DNA of 5,074 nt, taken from assembly GCA_903879765.1 (NCBI GenBank), contig CAIRMS010000170.1:1-5074 (forward strand), in the 5' to 3' direction. The notes below the pieces were generated by a model. It was not told the DNA's origin. It saw only the letters and a program-made list of their open reading frames with translations, and did no database searches. This DNA is from an uncultured Flavobacteriales bacterium (GTDB lineage: Bacteria > Bacteroidota > Bacteroidia > Flavobacteriales_D > Crocinitomicaceae). Position 1 is the stretch's first letter, and the number at the start of each line of letters is the position of its first letter. The position numbers and the translations under genes are program-made. Below are positions 1-5,074 of the stretch, in pieces.

Positions 1-1
1 A

Positions 2-325
2 AAAAAAGGAATGGTAGAGTTTGGACTCTTTCGGGATGCGGAAAAGTTTACGAAAATTGGGGGCACGTATAGGATGCTGCGCGTGAAAGTGGATGCTGCT
101 GAGGAAACGGTTACTTTCCATAACCTACCGAAAGGAAAATATGCGGTTTGCATCTACCTCGATGAAAACAACAACAATCAATGTGACAAGAATTTCTTTG
201 GAATCCCAACGGAACGATTTGCGTTCTCCAACAATTTAAGACCCATGTTAAGCGCTCCTTCGTTTGAAGCTTGTTCCGTATTTTTAAACGAAAATAAGTC
301 CATTGTGATTCGTGCGGATTACTAA
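2..325 (+). CDS. DUF2141 domain protein, 5' end cut off by the window
   Basis: This is the C-terminal part of a DUF2141 family protein. The visible signature runs in family order: a G-x-V-x-x-x-L-F strand at the start, F-H-N-L-P-K-G-K-Y-A-V, then D-E-N-N-N-N-Q-C-D, F-G-I-P-T-E, F-S-N-N and a P-S-F-E strand near the end, finishing in ADY. The reading frame is open to the left edge, and the residues before the first ATG (base 11) already belong to the conserved first strand. That ATG is therefore probably an internal methionine, and the true start with a likely signal peptide lies upstream of the window. Family members are usually small exported beta-sandwich proteins of about 130-160 residues in Bacteroidota and Proteobacteria, and their function is not established. 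The next gene starts 9 bases after the stop on the same strand, suggesting co-transcription. Confidence 0.85.
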   Translation, partial: KKGMVEFGLFRDAEKFTKIGGTYRMLRVKVDAAEETVTFHNLPKGKYAVCIYLDENNNNQCDKNFFGIPTERFAFSNNLRPMLSAPSFEACSVFLNENKSIVIRADY

Positions 326-334
326 CTTTAAAAC

Positions 335-904
335 ATGAAATCTTTCCTTGTTTTTCTCTGCCTGTTTTTTGGGTCGCGCTTTTCGTTTGCCCAAGATTAT
401 AACATTCATTTTCTTCAAGATGGAAAAGAGATTCCTGTCCTGAATGAAAAAGTTCTGTTAGCGAAAAAACCGTTTCAAATTCAAGTCGAACTATTAAAGG
501 TGGAAGGTGTGTATGGTTCCTGCTCCCTGAGCGATTCACTGTTTCGCATTCCACTGAATCAATCCTTACCGGAAACGGACCTCATCCAATGGAAAATTGC
601 GGTTGAACCGGAATTCAATAAGGACCAGGACATCATCGTTTCCAAAGATGGATACTTCTACTGGTTTTACAGACCAAAGGACTATACGTGGCATCGCTTT
701 GACCCGAATCCGAAAGTGGAAAAAGGACGCGTGACCGGATCGAAAACGATATCAAACCTCTTCATTTCAGAGGATTTCAATAGCAAAACCAAAACATTAA
801 CGCTGTCCGAAGTCACCGAGCCACTCTACCTGCTTTTCTTTTTGATGGATAAAAAAAGGAAAAAGGTATCCAAGCGGATGCGCGTTCAAATTGAGTGGAA
901 GTGA
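335..904 (+). CDS. Exported protein of unknown function (189 aa)
   Basis: I do not recognise a family. Residues 1-19 look like a Sec signal peptide: Lys2, a hydrophobic core (FLVFLCLFF), and a likely signal peptidase I cut after the FSFA stretch, before Gln20. Cys9 sits inside the hydrophobic core and does not form a lipobox, so a lipoprotein is unlikely. The mature part of about 170 residues has alternating hydrophobic and polar stretches suggesting beta-strands, an aromatic patch (GYFYWFY, then YTWHRF) around residues 107-122, and a strongly basic segment (KKRKKVSKR) close to the C-terminus. It has no transmembrane helix after the signal peptide, so a periplasmic or outer-surface location is inferred. 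It lies 9 bases after the DUF2141 gene and probably shares its transcript. The ATG is preferred because it directly precedes the signal peptide. The existence of the gene is well supported, but its role is unknown. Confidence 0.8.
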   Translation: MKSFLVFLCLFFGSRFSFAQDYNIHFLQDGKEIPVLNEKVLLAKKPFQIQVELLKVEGVYGSCSLSDSLFRIPLNQSLPETDLIQWKIAVEPEFNKDQDIIVSKDGYFYWFYRPKDYTWHRFDPNPKVEKGRVTGSKTISNLFISEDFNSKTKTLTLSEVTEPLYLLFFLMDKKRKKVSKRMRVQIEWK

Positions 905-906
905 AT

Positions 907-942
907 GAATAGATTCTAATGGATTATTCTTTTTTCAAAAGA
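907..942. terminator. Weak terminator-like hairpins between convergent genes
   Basis: The short gap between the exported-protein gene and the convergent TetR gene holds two overlapping AT-rich hairpins. The first pairs GAATA (907-911) with TATTC (925-929) and is followed by six T (930-935), giving a weak factor-independent terminator shape in the plus direction. The second pairs TCTTTT (928-933) with AAAAGA (937-942) around a 3-base loop. Both stems are short and almost free of G-C pairs, so the call is tentative. Confidence 0.25.
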
Positions 943-948
943 TACGAT

Positions 949-1596
949 TCACTTTAAACATCGTTGGACTAAGTCCTTTAAAAAAGAGGAGATGTCACTA
1001 TTTTTTTTTGTTGAACTAAAATCAGTCAATGAAGGCAAATTATTCATAAAGAAACTCTGAAAGTGTGCCATTTCAATCAACGTAGACGCTAATGATTTTG
1101 GGTAATTATAGTTCGGTTGACAAGCTGAAATGATATGACCAATAGCTGCACACAAGTCCTTGTAAGATTTGAAAAATTGCTGTTGATTGTCCTCACCTAC
1201 TTGCTTTGTCAAGTAGGACTTTGATCCTTCAGAAATAATAATTTGATGCAACAATCGTTCATTCACATACTCCGTTTTTTCGTCATCTTCGATTGGCGAG
1301 GTCAAAAGATCAATGACCTTTTCCAATTGAACGTTAGGATCAATCATATTGTTCGTTTGATAACTTATCTGAAATTCCAACCATTTCCAATACCAAGCAG
1401 TGAGATACAGTAGGATTTTATGCTTGTTTTCAAAATAGCGATAAATTCCTGCCTCCGTGGAGTGGATCTCCTCGGCCAGTTTTTTGAAGTTAAAGGCCTC
1501 GAAACCGGACTTTTCAATCAGCTCAATGCTATGCTTGATGATTTTCTTTCCAAGTTCTGAACTTTCAGGATTACGAAGAAACAATGCTTCGTTCAT
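949..1596 (-). CDS. TetR/AcrR-family transcriptional regulator
   Basis: This is a one-component repressor-type regulator. From the chosen start, residues 12-60 form the N-terminal DNA-binding three-helix unit. The helix-turn-helix spans about residues 35-60, and its key segment is FNFKKLAEEI followed by STEAGIYRYFENKHKIL, the classic TetR recognition-helix pattern ending in Y-x-Y-F-x-N-K. The rest is an all-helical domain presumed to bind a ligand and to dimerise, with a Trp/Tyr-rich segment (AWYWKWLEF, about 67-75). I see no basis for naming the ligand. The frame also opens with a TTG at base 1620, but the ATG at 1596 is preferred: it gives 215 residues, normal for the family, and follows an A-rich leader. 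The gene is divergent from the bestrophin operon, so control of that operon and of itself is the natural inference. Its coding strand has a run of nine A (bases 1001-1009) near the C-terminus. Confidence 0.9.
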   Translation of the reverse strand: MNEALFLRNPESSELGKKIIKHSIELIEKSGFEAFNFKKLAEEIHSTEAGIYRYFENKHKILLYLTAWYWKWLEFQISYQTNNMIDPNVQLEKVIDLLTSPIEDDEKTEYVNERLLHQIIISEGSKSYLTKQVGEDNQQQFFKSYKDLCAAIGHIISACQPNYNYPKSLASTLIEMAHFQSFFMNNLPSLTDFSSTKKNSDISSFLKDLVQRCLK

Positions 1597-1653
1597 TGTT
1601 ATTTTTAGCGGTAATTTCAATCGTAGAGAATTAAAAGATGATTATTTAATTTT

Positions 1654-1661
1654 CAAATGTA
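1654..1661 (-). promoter_or_regulatory. Candidate -7 promoter element for the TetR gene
   Basis: Read on the minus strand this is TACATTTG, an exact match to the Bacteroidota -7 consensus TAnnTTTG. It lies 57 bases upstream of the preferred ATG. No TTG for the -33 element is visible at the usual 17-23 base spacing, so only half of the promoter is supported. Confidence 0.4.
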
Positions 1662-1674
1662 CAAAAAATATTTT

Positions 1675-1701
1675 TACTACTTATTTTAATAGTATTACTA
1701 T
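1675..1701. promoter_or_regulatory. Candidate operator: cluster of TACTA/TAGTA half-sites
   Basis: Three copies of one 5-base half-site occur within 26 bases: TACTA at 1675-1679, TAGTA (the same site inverted) at 1690-1694, and TACTA at 1696-1700. The last two form a perfect 13-base inverted repeat, ATAGTA-T-TACTAT, at 1689-1701. The two direct copies start 21 bases apart, about two helical turns. The cluster sits between the two outward-facing -7 elements and covers the expected -33 regions of both. A TetR dimer bound here could block both promoters. The repeat is seen directly; assigning it to the neighbouring TetR protein is inference, and AT-rich DNA gives short palindromes by chance. Confidence 0.45.
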
Positions 1702-1719
1702 CTTTTAAAACATTATGAC

Positions 1720-1727
1720 TATTTTTG
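1720..1727 (+). promoter_or_regulatory. Candidate -7 promoter element for the bestrophin operon
   Basis: TATTTTTG matches the Bacteroidota -7 consensus TAnnTTTG exactly and lies 20 bases before the bestrophin ATG, implying a leader of about 15 bases. The -33 position has only a TTA (1695-1697, spacer 22) in place of the consensus TTG, and that triplet lies inside the inverted repeat at 1689-1701. A weak -33 under a candidate operator fits a regulated promoter. Confidence 0.45.
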
Positions 1728-1747
1728 TTTGAAATTAACCTGTAGAA

Positions 1748-2641
1748 ATGCTGCTCAACAAACCGAAGATACCCTTAAAATACATTTTGAATAAAATCAA
1801 ATACGACTTATTATATGTTCTTGTCGTATCATTAACCGTTCTTTTTCTCACCGAGAGGTATGTGATTTTCATGCCTGAAATGCCTTTAACTATTCCTGCA
1901 TTTATAGGAACTGCGATTTCTATACTTTTATCTTTTGGTATTAGTCAATCTTACGATCGATGGTGGGAAGCACGTAAAATATGGGGGTCAATCGTCAACG
2001 ACTCTCGTAGCTTAGTTATTCAACTTCAAACACTCACTAAAAATGGGGATGAAGAGAAAATAAAATTGATTGCTCTTAGGCAAATCGCATGGTGTTATTC
2101 TCTCGGGCAATCACTGCGGGGCTTAAATCCGATAGAAAATTTAGAAAAATTTATCTCGAAAGAAGAATTGACCGAAATAGAACAACACCAAAATAAACCG
2201 TTGGCATTGCTTCAATTACATGGGGGAAATATCAAAGCGTTGAGAGATGGAGGTCAATTAGATGCCTTTTCTCAAATACAACTTGATCAAACACTTACTA
2301 GACTTTGTGATGCTCAAGGAAAAGCAGAACGAATAAAATCTACTGTTTTCCCAGTTACGTATCGTTTGTTTTTACATGGAACCATTTATCTTTTCGTTAT
2401 CACTCTTGCCGTATCACTCCGCGTCGATGGACTATTTGAAACCCCTCTATTGCTTGCCATTTCTTCGGCGTTCTTTTTATTGGAAAAATCTGCGACACAT
2501 ATGCAGGATCCATTCGAGAATAGGCCGACTGATACACCAATGACTGCGATAGCTAGAACAATAGAAATAAATATTAAACAACTTATAAAAGACAAAGACA
2601 TTCCAAATGCTCACCAAGCTAATGGATTTTACATAAACTAA
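1748..2641 (+). CDS. Bestrophin-family ion channel
   Basis: This is an inner-membrane protein of the bestrophin family (bacterial UPF0187/YneE type), which forms pentameric ion channels. Its 297 residues match the usual bacterial length of about 300. The hallmark after the second helix is S-Y-D-R-W-W-E-A-R-K-I-W-G (68-80) followed by IVNDSRSL. Hydrophobic segments lie at about 20-42, 47-66 and 207-246. The C-terminal DPFENRPTDTP (254-264) is the bacterial counterpart of the region that follows the last membrane helix. There is no acidic Ca2+-clasp cluster like that of animal bestrophins. By my alignment from memory to the Klebsiella channel KpBest, the pore-neck residues (Ile62, Ile66, Phe70) are Thr55, Ile59 and Phe63 here. 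KpBest conducts Na+, whereas animal, plant and algal relatives conduct Cl- or bicarbonate, so selectivity is open. The carbonic anhydrase gene 10 bases downstream suggests, but does not prove, a bicarbonate or pH role. Confidence 0.93.
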   Translation: MLLNKPKIPLKYILNKIKYDLLYVLVVSLTVLFLTERYVIFMPEMPLTIPAFIGTAISILLSFGISQSYDRWWEARKIWGSIVNDSRSLVIQLQTLTKNGDEEKIKLIALRQIAWCYSLGQSLRGLNPIENLEKFISKEELTEIEQHQNKPLALLQLHGGNIKALRDGGQLDAFSQIQLDQTLTRLCDAQGKAERIKSTVFPVTYRLFLHGTIYLFVITLAVSLRVDGLFETPLLLAISSAFFLLEKSATHMQDPFENRPTDTPMTAIARTIEINIKQLIKDKDIPNAHQANGFYIN

Positions 2642-2651
2642 TATATACCCT

Positions 2652-3296
2652 ATGAAAACACTCACAAAAGAAACACAGGAAGCAATCACTCCATCATTGG
2701 CTTTAGAACTTTTAAAAAAAGGAAATGACCGTTTTGTTAAAAACCTAAAAATCAATAGAAACTTACTTCAACAAGCGAGTGAAACTTCCGATGGTCAACA
2801 CCCATTTGCGGTCATCCTCAGTTGTATTGATAGTAGAACTTCAGCAGAATTAATTTTTGATCAAGGCTTGGGTGACATTTTCAGTGTTCGGATAGCCGGA
2901 AACATCATTAATGAAGATATTTTAGGAAGCATGGAGTTCGGATGTAAAGTTGCTGGATCGAAAATCATTGTGGTGCTTGGACATTCAAAATGTGGTGCAG
3001 TAAAAGGTGCGTGTGACCATGTTGAAATGGGACACTTGACGGGATTATTATCGAAAATTAAACCTGCTGTCGATGAAGAAACTGACACCACTGAAAATCG
3101 AAATTCCAACAACGCTGATTTCGTTGAAAATGTCGCAGCACTTAATGTGAATCACTCGGTTCAATCTATCATGGAACGTAGTCCGATTATCAAGGAACTA
3201 GTTGAAAAAAGTCAAATTGGAATTGTGGGTGGTATGCATGATATTTCAACAGGAGAGGTGATCTTTTACCCAAATCAATTCAATGATTTAGATTAA
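2652..3296 (+). CDS. Beta-class carbonic anhydrase
   Basis: This zinc enzyme catalyses CO2 + H2O <-> HCO3- + H+. The diagnostic beta-class residues are all present: Cys58-x-Asp60-x-Arg62 in SCIDSR, and His111-x-x-Cys114 in GHSKCGAVKGA. Cys58, His111 and Cys114 are the expected zinc ligands, and Asp60 with Arg62 forms the catalytic dyad. Other family blocks are VRIAGNIINEDILGSMEFG (79-97) and the C-terminal GGMHDISTGEVIFY (193-206). The length of 214 residues is normal. There is no signal peptide, so it should act in the cytoplasm. In the bicarbonate-gated type II enzymes of E. coli and Haemophilus a Trp lies three residues before the first zinc Cys. Here it is Ile55, which argues against that allosteric site (alignment from memory). 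The gene begins 10 bases after the bestrophin stop with no room for a promoter, so the two are very probably co-transcribed and may share a substrate. Confidence 0.95.
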   Translation: MKTLTKETQEAITPSLALELLKKGNDRFVKNLKINRNLLQQASETSDGQHPFAVILSCIDSRTSAELIFDQGLGDIFSVRIAGNIINEDILGSMEFGCKVAGSKIIVVLGHSKCGAVKGACDHVEMGHLTGLLSKIKPAVDEETDTTENRNSNNADFVENVAALNVNHSVQSIMERSPIIKELVEKSQIGIVGGMHDISTGEVIFYPNQFNDLD

Positions 3297-3342
3297 TCAT
3301 CCCTGAAACAAAGCAGAATGACGGTTATCTAGGGAAATTTAC
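3297..3342. other. Convergent intergenic gap, no clear terminator
   Basis: Only 46 bases separate the carbonic anhydrase stop from the stop of the oppositely oriented desaturase gene. The one inverted repeat is TCCCT (3300-3304) with AGGGA (3331-3335), a 5-base stem with a 26-base loop and no T run. I would not call it a terminator. Confidence 0.4.
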
Positions 3343-4815
3343 TTAGCGCTTATAATCCTCCCTCACGCATCGCTCAACAATCTTAGCACTATTCAATGCT
3401 AAAGGAATGCCTCCGCCAGGATGAACGGTCACACCAGCAAAGTATAATCCTTTCAAGGTTTTTGAAAAATTCGGATGTCGGTAGAATGCTGAAAATGCAC
3501 TATTCGATGAATTCCCATAAATGGATCCTTGCTTGCCGAAATAGACGGATTCTATTTTTCTTGGTTCATTGATCGATTCTATCTCTATCAGGGATTCAAT
3601 GTCCAGCTTCAATGCGCTCGATAATTTTTCGATACACGTTCGACGCGTCTCAGCGACAAACACATCCCAATCTTGTCCAACGTTAATTGGTGCATTCACC
3701 ATGACAAACCAATTTTCTGCTCCGTCTGGCGCATCACCCTTTTCTACCTTAGATGTAATGTGTATGTATATGGTTGGGTCTTCATACCTTGTTTTTGTTT
3801 CGAAAATCGACTCAAACTCTGCTTGATAGTCTTGTGCGAAAAAGATATTATGTACACCAAGTTCTTTAACAGATTTTTTGATTCCCCAATAGAAAACGAT
3901 GGCGCTGCTCGATTTCTCCTGGCGCAAAATCTTTTTAGGTTCGTGTAAACCTTTTAATAGGCGCTCATAAGTAAAATGCACATCCATGTTGGAAACAACT
4001 AATTCACATGAAAAATCTTGTTTCGTGGTTCGAATTCCTACAATACGATTTTCTCTGTGTTGGATTTCATCTACGCGTTCACCTAAATAAAAGGTCACAC
4101 CAAGTTCTATACAAAGTTGATGTAGTGTTTTGCTGATTTGAACCATCCCTCCAATCGGCATCGCTGGACCTTCATTGAATTCTAAATGACTGATGATATT
4201 TAATAATCCAGGTGTGCGATACGGACTGCTACCATTATAAGTCGCCATGCGGTTAAGCAATTGAGCCGATTTCGGATTTTTAAAGATTCTTCGATTCACA
4301 GCAGTCATGCTCGTTGACATACCATAAAAAGGAATCCGTGTAATAGCTTTCCATATTCCATGGTTCATCCACTGATTGCGTCGGTGCAGTGAGGCAGATA
4401 TAAACACCGGATAAAGAGCTTTATAGTTTTTAGAAAGACGATTTAAAAAGCGCTGCGTACGTAGACGATTTTCACCGAAAGCTGATTCAAATGTTTTTGC
4501 CGTTTGTTCCATTCCTGAAGGAACAATCACTTGTTGACCGTCGGAAAAGAAATAACGGCAAGACTCCTCTAATTGACGATAGGAAAAAATGGACGAATCT
4601 TTTCCGCATAATGTAATCAGCTCCTCAATTAACGCAGGTTCGGTAAAAACAGACGGACCCATGTCGAAGCGGTAATCTCCCAGCCATTGTTCATTCACCT
4701 TTCCACCAACGAAATCATTCGCTTCAAATACAGAAACTTCATACCCGAGTTTTGCCAGACGAATTGCGCTAGCTAATCCACCCGTTCCCGCACCTACTAT
4801 TGCTACTTTCATCAT
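3343..4815 (-). CDS. crtD: Carotenoid desaturase, CrtI/CrtD family (probably 1-hydroxycarotenoid 3,4-desaturase type)
   Basis: This is an FAD-dependent desaturase that inserts double bonds into carotenoid backbones. The N-terminal dinucleotide-binding fold is clear: VAIVGAGTGGLASAIRL with the glycine triad at residues 8-13, ending at acidic Glu31. It is followed by GGKV and YRFDMGPSVF (48-57). The C-terminal family signature is GLYFAGVTVHPGGGIP (456-471). The 490-residue length is typical. Several blocks resemble the flavobacterial CrtD branch more than phytoene desaturase CrtI: FEANDFVGGK, YRFDMGPSVFTEP, the CRYFFSDG block, and ATYNGSSPYRTPGLLNIISHLE. That branch desaturates 1-hydroxycarotenoids on the way to myxol- or saproxanthin-like pigments. 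The family is secure; the CrtD subtype rests on remembered motifs. Two adjacent ATGs (4815 and 4812) could each start it, a difference of one residue. No other carotenoid gene lies in the window, and the gene is divergent from the HU-like gene. Confidence 0.85.
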   Translation of the reverse strand: MMKVAIVGAGTGGLASAIRLAKLGYEVSVFEANDFVGGKVNEQWLGDYRFDMGPSVFTEPALIEELITLCGKDSSIFSYRQLEESCRYFFSDGQQVIVPSGMEQTAKTFESAFGENRLRTQRFLNRLSKNYKALYPVFISASLHRRNQWMNHGIWKAITRIPFYGMSTSMTAVNRRIFKNPKSAQLLNRMATYNGSSPYRTPGLLNIISHLEFNEGPAMPIGGMVQISKTLHQLCIELGVTFYLGERVDEIQHRENRIVGIRTTKQDFSCELVVSNMDVHFTYERLLKGLHEPKKILRQEKSSSAIVFYWGIKKSVKELGVHNIFFAQDYQAEFESIFETKTRYEDPTIYIHITSKVEKGDAPDGAENWFVMVNAPINVGQDWDVFVAETRRTCIEKLSSALKLDIESLIEIESINEPRKIESVYFGKQGSIYGNSSNSAFSAFYRHPNFSKTLKGLYFAGVTVHPGGGIPLALNSAKIVERCVREDYKR

Positions 4816-5050
4816 TCTATTAACAAAGATGCCACTAAATTGTTAGTTATCGGTTAAACAATCTCAATAAAACCGAAGCTCGAAAGACTGAAAGTCCTAG
4901 TAAAAACAACGATTTTAGCCCGCTTTATTAACAAAATACCTATTTTTTCAACATTTTATGCATTTTTTTTACCTCAATCCGTTACTCGCATTGATATTCA
5001 GATATATTTGTTAAGTCAAAATTTATTACTAATTATTTAAAACACGTAAC
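4816..5050. other. AT-rich divergent intergenic region
   Basis: These 235 bases separate the desaturase and HU-like starts and must hold both promoters. On the HU side a good -7 element is visible at 5003-5010. On the desaturase side the best candidate is CATCTTTG on the minus strand (4824-4831), one mismatch from TAnnTTTG with no spaced TTG. A tiny hairpin, GACT-gaa-AGTC (4886-4896), is too small to interpret. I see no RNA gene, riboswitch or small open reading frame. Confidence 0.5.
5003..5010 (+). promoter_or_regulatory. Candidate -7 promoter element for the HU-like gene
   Basis: TATATTTG matches the Bacteroidota consensus TAnnTTTG exactly, 40 bases before the ATG, implying a leader of about 34 bases. 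A TTA at 4982-4984 with an 18-base spacer is the nearest approach to the -33 TTG. Confidence 0.45.
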
Positions 5051-5074
5051 ATGAACAAGGCGGAATTAATCGAC
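5051..5074 (+). CDS. HU-family DNA-binding protein, only first 8 codons present
   Basis: The window ends after eight codons reading MNKAELID. This is the typical opening of HU/IHF-type histone-like proteins, small basic dimers of about 90 residues that bend and compact DNA. The ATG follows an AT-rich leader with a good -7 element upstream, supporting a real start. With so little sequence the family call rests on the N-terminal match alone; the following bases should continue with a helix rich in Ala and Lys. Confidence 0.65.

Noticed and set aside
111..554. Minus-strand open frame of 147 residues
   Set aside because: It lies opposite two better supported plus-strand genes (DUF2141 motifs and a signal peptide protein), has Cys/His/Arg-rich composition typical of an antisense shadow, and shows no family motif.
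1664..1675. Palindrome AAAAATATTTTT as a second operator
   Set aside because: It is pure A/T in very AT-rich DNA, where such palindromes are expected by chance, and it does not contain the TACTA half-site.
1457..1708. Plus-strand open frame of 83 residues
   Set aside because: It is antisense to the TetR DNA-binding region and runs into the AT-rich control region; no motif or plausible start context.
2386..2755. Two minus-strand open frames opposite the bestrophin and carbonic anhydrase genes
   Set aside because: Hydrophobic stretches mirror the bestrophin membrane helices on the other strand; no independent coding evidence.
2861..3112. Minus-strand open frame opposite the carbonic anhydrase
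   Set aside because: It fully overlaps the conserved zinc-binding core of the carbonic anhydrase, which is certainly coding on the plus strand.
3300..3335. TCCCT/AGGGA inverted repeat as a bidirectional terminator
   Set aside because: The stem is only 5 bases with a 26-base loop and no adjacent T run on either strand.
3569..3948. Two plus-strand open frames inside the desaturase gene
   Set aside because: Both are antisense to conserved desaturase sequence and have no recognisable features.
4886..4896. GACT-gaa-AGTC hairpin as a small RNA or attenuator
   Set aside because: A 4-base stem is too small and no T run or conserved RNA motif accompanies it.

Overview
The window looks like chromosomal DNA from a member of the Bacteroidota, most likely a flavobacterium-like organism. 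Four things point there. The 5' genes include a DUF2141 protein. Intergenic DNA is AT-rich and carries TAnnTTTG-type -7 promoter elements, with little Shine-Dalgarno sequence. A CrtD-like carotenoid desaturase is present. The right edge begins an HU-type gene (MNKAELID). Genus-level placement is not possible from this sequence alone.

Layout, left to right. (1) Bases 2-904, plus strand: the 3' part of a DUF2141 gene, then after a 9-base gap a gene for a small exported protein of unknown function. (2) Bases 949-1596, minus strand: a TetR/AcrR-family regulator, convergent with the previous gene. (3) Bases 1597-1747: a divergent control region with a -7-like element facing each way and a cluster of TACTA/TAGTA half-sites between them. 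(4) Bases 1748-3296, plus strand: a bestrophin-family channel gene followed after 10 bases by a beta-carbonic anhydrase gene, almost certainly one transcript. (5) Bases 3343-4815, minus strand: a CrtI/CrtD-family carotenoid desaturase. (6) Bases 4816-5050: an AT-rich divergent intergenic region. (7) From 5051, plus strand: the first eight codons of an HU-type DNA-binding protein gene.

The most interesting unit is regions 2 to 4: a TetR-type regulator divergent from a bestrophin and beta-carbonic anhydrase operon. Carbonic anhydrase interconverts CO2 and bicarbonate, and some bestrophins conduct anions including bicarbonate. The reasonable hypothesis is a regulated inorganic-carbon or pH module in which a membrane pore and a soluble enzyme share a substrate. 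The pore-neck residues leave its ion selectivity open, since the best-known bacterial homologue is a cation channel. No mobile element, CRISPR array, tRNA or rRNA was seen.
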